Assembly (NCBI GenBank): GCA_902782965.1
Contig: CACZPG010000109.1
Coordinates: forward strand, 1-8,721
DNA: 8,721 nucleotides
Source: an uncultured Lachnospiraceae bacterium
GTDB taxonomy: Bacteria > Bacillota > Clostridia > Lachnospirales > Lachnospiraceae
Direction: 5' to 3'
Shown piece by piece: positions 5,191-8,721 of the stretch (positions are counted from its first letter, which is position 1; every line of letters starts with the position of its first letter). Below the pieces are notes generated by a model. That model saw only the letters and a program-made list of their open reading frames with translations, ran no database searches and was not told the origin of the DNA. Made by a program: the position numbers and the translations under genes.

Positions 5191-7116
5191 ATGAAAAGAA
5201 AAAAAGTTGCAGTATTTGTATCAAATATGTACGGACACATGATCCGTGATATGCAGGAAGGATTAAATGAAGCCGCCCTCGCCGAGAATGTAAAACTCAT
5301 ATATTTTGTAAGTTTCAGTGATGAATTCAGCAAGGAAGTATATGATAAGTACGTGCAGTATGACGAAGGTGATATTGTATCCTTCAAGCTTCCTGATCTG
5401 AATGATTTTGATGGAATTGTAATTCTTGCCGCTTCTTTCTCCGAGCATTTCAAGGAACGTTTAGATATAATTCTTAGCAAAACCAATATACCTATCATTT
5501 ATCTGGGGGGCGTTAACAAGAATTATTATAATCTTCTAAATGATGAAGAGCGCACCTATAGTGAAGTAATTGAGCACGTCATAGAGAAGCACGGTTGTCG
5601 AAACCTTTATCACGTTGCAGGAAAAAGAGATCAGCATTTCACCTACGAAAGAATTGATTCCTTCAAGAATGTCCTGACAAAATACGGACTCAAATGTGAC
5701 GATGACAGAATCTATTTCGGCACCCTGTGGCGGGACTGCGGGGAACCTGCACTGGATTATATATTGAACCATTGTAAACAGGAAGGCTGCCAATACCCGG
5801 ACGCTATAATCTGCGCTAACGATTATACTGCAATAGGTGTTGTTGATGCCTGTAAAAAAAGAGGCATAAGAGTTCCGGAAGATATAATAGTTACAGGCTA
5901 TGACGGAATTGAGAACGCTAAGATGGGATACCCTTCCATAACTACTTCCGAACAACCGTTCTTCGGTGTCGGAAAGAACAGCATCTATGTTCTTAAACGA
6001 ATATGGAATGGCGAGAAGGTTGACCAGACTCTCAGATATAACGGTGTACTTCACCTTAACCAATCCTGTGGATGTGTTCCTAAAAGTGCTGACGCCAATG
6101 AAGATATCAGAAATGTTTACAGCAACAGAATGGGCAAAATGGAATATCTCGCCCAGTCAATGACCAATATGATTCTCAGCGTTTCAAATTCCCAGAATCT
6201 GGAAGAGGTATTCAGGGATATAGAGAGAAATGCCAAGTCCGATACCGGTTTCAAGGATTTTCTTCTGTGTCTGACCTCAGACTGGGATAAACAGAAGGTT
6301 ATCACTGACGACACAGAACTCGGTGACACCGACATGAATGTTATATGTGGATTTATCGGAGATACATATGTAGAACCACAGACCTTCAAAAGAAAGGATC
6401 TGCTCCCTAAAGAACTGCTTGATGACCCAAAACCATATTACATATGTTCAATCCATCATCTTCAGTATTTTATGGGGTATATCATCATATCCCCTACCCT
6501 GTATTCTTACAACCAGCTTATGGCCAAATCCTGGCTGGTTAATCTGGGGGCAATGCTTGAAAACCGAAGAATCCGCCAGGAACTTAACGACACTGTTGAC
6601 AGACTCGAGAAACTATACAACAGAGATATGCTGACAGGCTTATATAACAGACGCGGATATGAATTATTCTTCGAAGACATATATAACGAATGTCTCACCA
6701 ACAGACAGAAGCTGGCTGTTATGATCATAGATATGGATGATCTGAAATATGTAAATGATAACTATGGTCATCACGAGGGAGATTACAGTTTATGTACCAT
6801 CTCCGAATCCATGATGGTTGCAGCCAAAAACGGTGAACTATGTATCCGTGCCGGTGGAGACGAATTTGTAATGCTTGCCGGTAATTATTCCGAAGAAAAG
6901 GCCAATGAATATATAAAACAATTAAGAGAAAATATCGAACGACGAATTACTCGTGATAATAAACCATATAAAGTTGATGTCAGCATCGGAACATATATGA
7001 ATATTCCGAAAAATAATAATTCTTCAATAAACGAAATATCAGAATCATACTTAAAACAGGCAGATTCTGAAATGTATAAGGAGAAGAAAGACCACAAGAA
7101 TAAGGCATTACAATAA
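5191..7116 (+). CDS. Cytoplasmic LacI-type sugar-binding domain fused to GGDEF (diguanylate cyclase)
   Basis: The 641-residue protein has no signal peptide or membrane helix. Residues 5 to about 290 form a LacI/periplasmic-binding-type ligand domain: CANDYTA near 208-214, GYDG at 236-239 and TTSEQP at 251-256 follow the family pattern, but the LacI helix-turn-helix is absent because the protein starts directly at the first beta strand. Residues about 296-450 are an unassigned linker domain, possibly GAF-like. A helical linker (about 457-478) leads to a GGDEF domain that begins DMLTGLYNRR (479-488). Catalytic residues look complete: D514, N522, D531 and GGDEF at 555-559. The inhibitory I-site RxxD is replaced by KNGE (546-549). 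The protein should make c-di-GMP in response to a cytosolic ligand, probably a sugar (inference). ATG is preceded by CCGGGGATT. It has its own promoter and terminator. Confidence 0.9.
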   Translation: MKRKKVAVFVSNMYGHMIRDMQEGLNEAALAENVKLIYFVSFSDEFSKEVYDKYVQYDEGDIVSFKLPDLNDFDGIVILAASFSEHFKERLDIILSKTNIPIIYLGGVNKNYYNLLNDEERTYSEVIEHVIEKHGCRNLYHVAGKRDQHFTYERIDSFKNVLTKYGLKCDDDRIYFGTLWRDCGEPALDYILNHCKQEGCQYPDAIICANDYTAIGVVDACKKRGIRVPEDIIVTGYDGIENAKMGYPSITTSEQPFFGVGKNSIYVLKRIWNGEKVDQTLRYNGVLHLNQSCGCVPKSADANEDIRNVYSNRMGKMEYLAQSMTNMILSVSNSQNLEEVFRDIERNAKSDTGFKDFLLCLTSDWDKQKVITDDTELGDTDMNVICGFIGDTYVEPQTFKRKDLLPKELLDDPKPYYICSIHHLQYFMGYIIISPTLYSYNQLMAKSWLVNLGAMLENRRIRQELNDTVDRLEKLYNRDMLTGLYNRRGYELFFEDIYNECLTNRQKLAVMIIDMDDLKYVNDNYGHHEGDYSLCTISESMMVAAKNGELCIRAGGDEFVMLAGNYSEEKANEYIKQLRENIERRITRDNKPYKVDVSIGTYMNIPKNNNSSINEISESYLKQADSEMYKEKKDHKNKALQ

Positions 7117-7141
7117 ATAAGACGTTACAACAAATAAGACA
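7108..7141 (+). repeat. 17-bp tandem duplication across the stop codon of the GGDEF gene
   Basis: Two adjacent copies of TTACAA(T/C)AAATAAGAC plus one base occupy 7108-7124 and 7125-7141. They differ at the seventh base and at the last base. The first copy holds the last two codons and the TAA stop of the cyclase gene; the second lies entirely downstream. The period is not a multiple of three, and it looks like a small slippage duplication. Confidence 0.7.
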
Positions 7142-7150
7142 CCTGCAAAA

Positions 7151-7181
7151 AAGGCGTTATAAGCACTGCTTATAACGCCTT
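7151..7181. terminator. Shared bidirectional terminator of two convergent genes
   Basis: A perfect inverted repeat with 15-nt arms around a central C: AAGGCGTTATAAGCA - C - TGCTTATAACGCCTT. On the minus strand it is followed by six Ts, on the plus strand by the weaker T-rich ATCTTTATTTCT. It lies 34 nt after the cyclase stop on the plus strand and 10 nt after the pyruvyl transferase-family stop on the minus strand, so it can end both transcripts. Confidence 0.93.
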
Positions 7182-7191
7182 ATCTTTATTT

Positions 7192-8394
7192 CTACCATTT
7201 CAATTCATCTAATACTTCGAAACAGCTTTTTTCTCTGATATTTAACATACGAGTCTGAATTCTTGTTTTGGAAACATCAGGTTCAGCAAGCAGCTTCTTC
7301 AAAGCATCTTCAATATCATAATTATTGCATTCCTCTGAAAGAATATCGAAATATAACTCTTCCTGAGCGAAGAGCTCCGTTAACTCCTTATATTTCACAC
7401 CATTTCCGAGAAGCAAAACAGGTATATAGTTTCTATATGCCTGAACACAAGCCGCGTAACGAGAACTTATAACCAGTTCAAAATTCTTAAGGAAATGGTT
7501 AAGTTCAACACAGTCCATCTCCTTTTCTATTAAATGAATATTTCCATAAGGATTAAAGCTGGTTGCCAGTTCTTTACAATCCTCCATATCTTCAGAAGAC
7601 TGACAAAAGATATATACTTCCTTTCCGGCAGCCTTCAACGCTGCAAATACCTTGTTGTACAGATCCAAGGTATTGTCATTATACTTTTTACTAAAACATC
7701 TATGATTAGGAATAACAGCAACGTTATTTCCTTCAGGTATCTCAGGAACTTCCGGTCTATAGAATCTGGAACATACATTTGATAACTCAAAACTGTTATC
7801 TACTAACAGAATATCTGTAGAACGTCTTAGATTATCAAGTCCAAAATATCCCATTAATTCATCATAACCATATTGCTCACGTGCATAAATAGCCTTCGGA
7901 TAGAAAAGCAGATCCTTCATTTCTCCCAAAATGTACATAGTCTCTACATCAAAATCAAAAGGACCAAAGGATTGAGGCATAATAATCATCGGAATTTTAA
8001 ACTTTTTGGCTATTTTGATATTATTCATATAGAATTCAATATCAGCCATACTGCTATCACTTGTCAGAGCATGTTCACTTACATCAATTATCAAATCCAT
8101 CTGTGAAACTATATCATAGTTATCCTTATCACCAGCCGAACCCTCATCCTTCTTTTTGAATAATTTGGTTATACTACTTAAAGGATTAGACTTCAACACC
8201 TGGGATTGAGTTTTTTTGGTAAATGAGATTTTACCAAATCTATATAAAGAAACATCTAACTGTTCATCATTATGCGCATAATAAATCTCACAGTCACTAA
8301 AACGCTTCCTTAACTCATCGATCACAATATAAAGCTTAGCTTGAGAACCTTTATCTACAAAGTTAGCGCCTACGATCATTATCTTTTTTCCCAT
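7192..8394 (-). CDS. Polysaccharide pyruvyl transferase-family protein (CsaB-like)
   Basis: The 400-residue protein is cytosolic, with no membrane helix. Family signs in order are: an N-terminal glycine/alanine-rich start, MIVGANFVDKGSQAKL; PQSFGPF at 140-146, the usual (G)QSxGPF motif; an ARE element near the middle; and a C-terminal ISSRYAACVQAY followed by PVLLLG and KYKEL. Family members (Pfam PF04230) transfer a pyruvate ketal from phosphoenolpyruvate to sugars of cell-surface polymers. The conserved S-R-x-H-A motif reads S-R-Y-A-A here, so the usual His is Ala314 (codon GCG); activity may be altered or lost. Residues about 85-105 are a charged, low-complexity insert. The ATG has GAGGTGG at 7 nt spacing. 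It stands alone in this window, not in a visible polysaccharide cluster, so its acceptor is unknown. Confidence 0.85.
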   Translation of the reverse strand: MGKKIMIVGANFVDKGSQAKLYIVIDELRKRFSDCEIYYAHNDEQLDVSLYRFGKISFTKKTQSQVLKSNPLSSITKLFKKKDEGSAGDKDNYDIVSQMDLIIDVSEHALTSDSSMADIEFYMNNIKIAKKFKIPMIIMPQSFGPFDFDVETMYILGEMKDLLFYPKAIYAREQYGYDELMGYFGLDNLRRSTDILLVDNSFELSNVCSRFYRPEVPEIPEGNNVAVIPNHRCFSKKYNDNTLDLYNKVFAALKAAGKEVYIFCQSSEDMEDCKELATSFNPYGNIHLIEKEMDCVELNHFLKNFELVISSRYAACVQAYRNYIPVLLLGNGVKYKELTELFAQEELYFDILSEECNNYDIEDALKKLLAEPDVSKTRIQTRMLNIREKSCFEVLDELKW

Positions 8395-8449
8395 TACTCT
8401 TCCACCTCATTATTCAATATAGTAAACAAAAGATATAATCAACGTCAGT

Positions 8450-8478
8450 ATATTATCACAGAACGCAGAAAAACACAA
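8450..8478 (-). promoter_or_regulatory. Possible sigma-A promoter of the pyruvyl transferase-family gene
   Basis: On the minus strand TTGTGT (8473-8478) and TAATAT (8450-8455) lie 17 nt apart, about 56 nt before the ATG. The match is only moderate, and the AT-rich leader holds other -10-like hexamers (for example TATACT immediately downstream), so the exact promoter is uncertain. Confidence 0.45.
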
Positions 8479-8530
8479 AATATTTTTATACATTTTAGTC
8501 ATTTTATCACTATTTTTTTATAAATTATAA

Positions 8531-8560
8531 CCAAAAAGGACCGGACTTAAAGTCCGGTCC
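8531..8560 (-). terminator. Rho-independent terminator for a gene entering from the right edge
   Basis: A perfect GC-rich inverted repeat, GGACCGGACTT - A - AAGTCCGGTCC (8538-8560), is followed on the minus strand by TTTTT (8533-8537). The plus strand has As, not Ts, after the stem, so it acts in the minus direction. It therefore implies a minus-strand transcript arriving from beyond about 8580. Confidence 0.88.
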
Positions 8561-8597
8561 AAAAATATCTTAAATATTCACTTAAGTCAGCTAAAAC

Positions 8598-8720
8598 TTA
8601 ACTTATTTCTCTGCGATTGCAGCCTGTGCTGGTATCAAATAAGTTCGGAATCGTTTCCTTATTTATATTCAATTTTTCGTCAGAATCGTTAATAAAACTC
8701 GATTCTACACAGTTTATAGC
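8598..8720 (-). CDS. Possible C-terminal end of an unidentified gene, partial at right edge
   Basis: On the minus strand one frame stays open from the window edge for 40 codons to a TAA at 8598-8600, which lies 37 nt before the strong terminator at 8538-8560. The peptide is polar, has two Cys, and ends IPNLFDTSTGCNRREIS. I do not recognise it. A terminator so placed makes a gene end here likely, but 40 open codons can occur by chance in AT-rich DNA. A second frame on the same strand ends at 8603-8605 with PAQAAIAEK, but it is interrupted by a stop 19 codons upstream. The remaining bases from 8561 to 8597 hold nothing I can name. Confidence 0.35.
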   Translation of the reverse strand, partial: AINCVESSFINDSDEKLNINKETIPNLFDTSTGCNRREIS

Positions 8721-8721
8721 A

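Noticed and set aside
5536..6063. 175-codon open frame on the minus strand opposite the sugar-sensor domain
   Set aside because: It is antisense to the clearly coding LacI-type domain, and no family features or promoter support it.

Overview
The window looks like chromosomal DNA of a low-GC Firmicute, most likely a Clostridia member and possibly Lachnospiraceae (the lineage is inferred from gene content and style, not searched). Three things point there: the order lepA - hemW - hrcA, which is classic for Firmicutes; a perfect CIRCE operator in front of hrcA; and AT-rich intergenic DNA with consensus sigma-A promoters and AGGAGG-type ribosome binding sites. I see no insertion sequence, CRISPR array, tRNA or rRNA.

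Left part (1-4383, minus strand). Reading in the direction of transcription, an EamA/DMT-family permease (3454-4383) is followed after 11 nt by lepA (elongation factor 4, 1625-3442), and lepA by hemW (radical-SAM haem chaperone, 355-1554). A long hairpin (262-324) with a T-rich tail closes this group. hrcA, the heat-shock repressor, then starts from its own promoter (135-163) under a CIRCE operator (97-123); only its first 22 codons are in the window.

Middle (4384-7191). A LURP-one-related (LOR) small protein on the minus strand (4485-4982) and a 641-residue cytoplasmic sensor diguanylate cyclase on the plus strand (5191-7116) diverge from a 208-bp promoter region with a recognisable sigma-A promoter for each. 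The cyclase fuses a LacI-type sugar-binding domain without its HTH to a GGDEF domain. A bidirectional terminator (4426-4453) separates the LOR gene from the permease-lepA-hemW group, for which I find no convincing promoter of its own. Those genes may therefore depend on read-through.

Right part (7117-8721). A polysaccharide pyruvyl transferase-family gene (7192-8394, minus) converges on the cyclase and shares a perfect 15-bp-arm terminator with it (7151-7181). Its otherwise recognisable C-terminal motif has Ala where the family usually has His. Beyond it, another strong minus-strand terminator (8538-8560) implies a further gene entering from the right, of which perhaps 40 C-terminal codons are present and not recognised.

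Most of the window is conserved housekeeping. The points worth a second look are the palindromic element after hemW, the unusual leader of the permease gene, the locus rearrangement around lepA, the sugar-sensor/GGDEF fusion lacking an I-site, the His-less pyruvyl transferase homologue and the unidentified right-edge reading frame.
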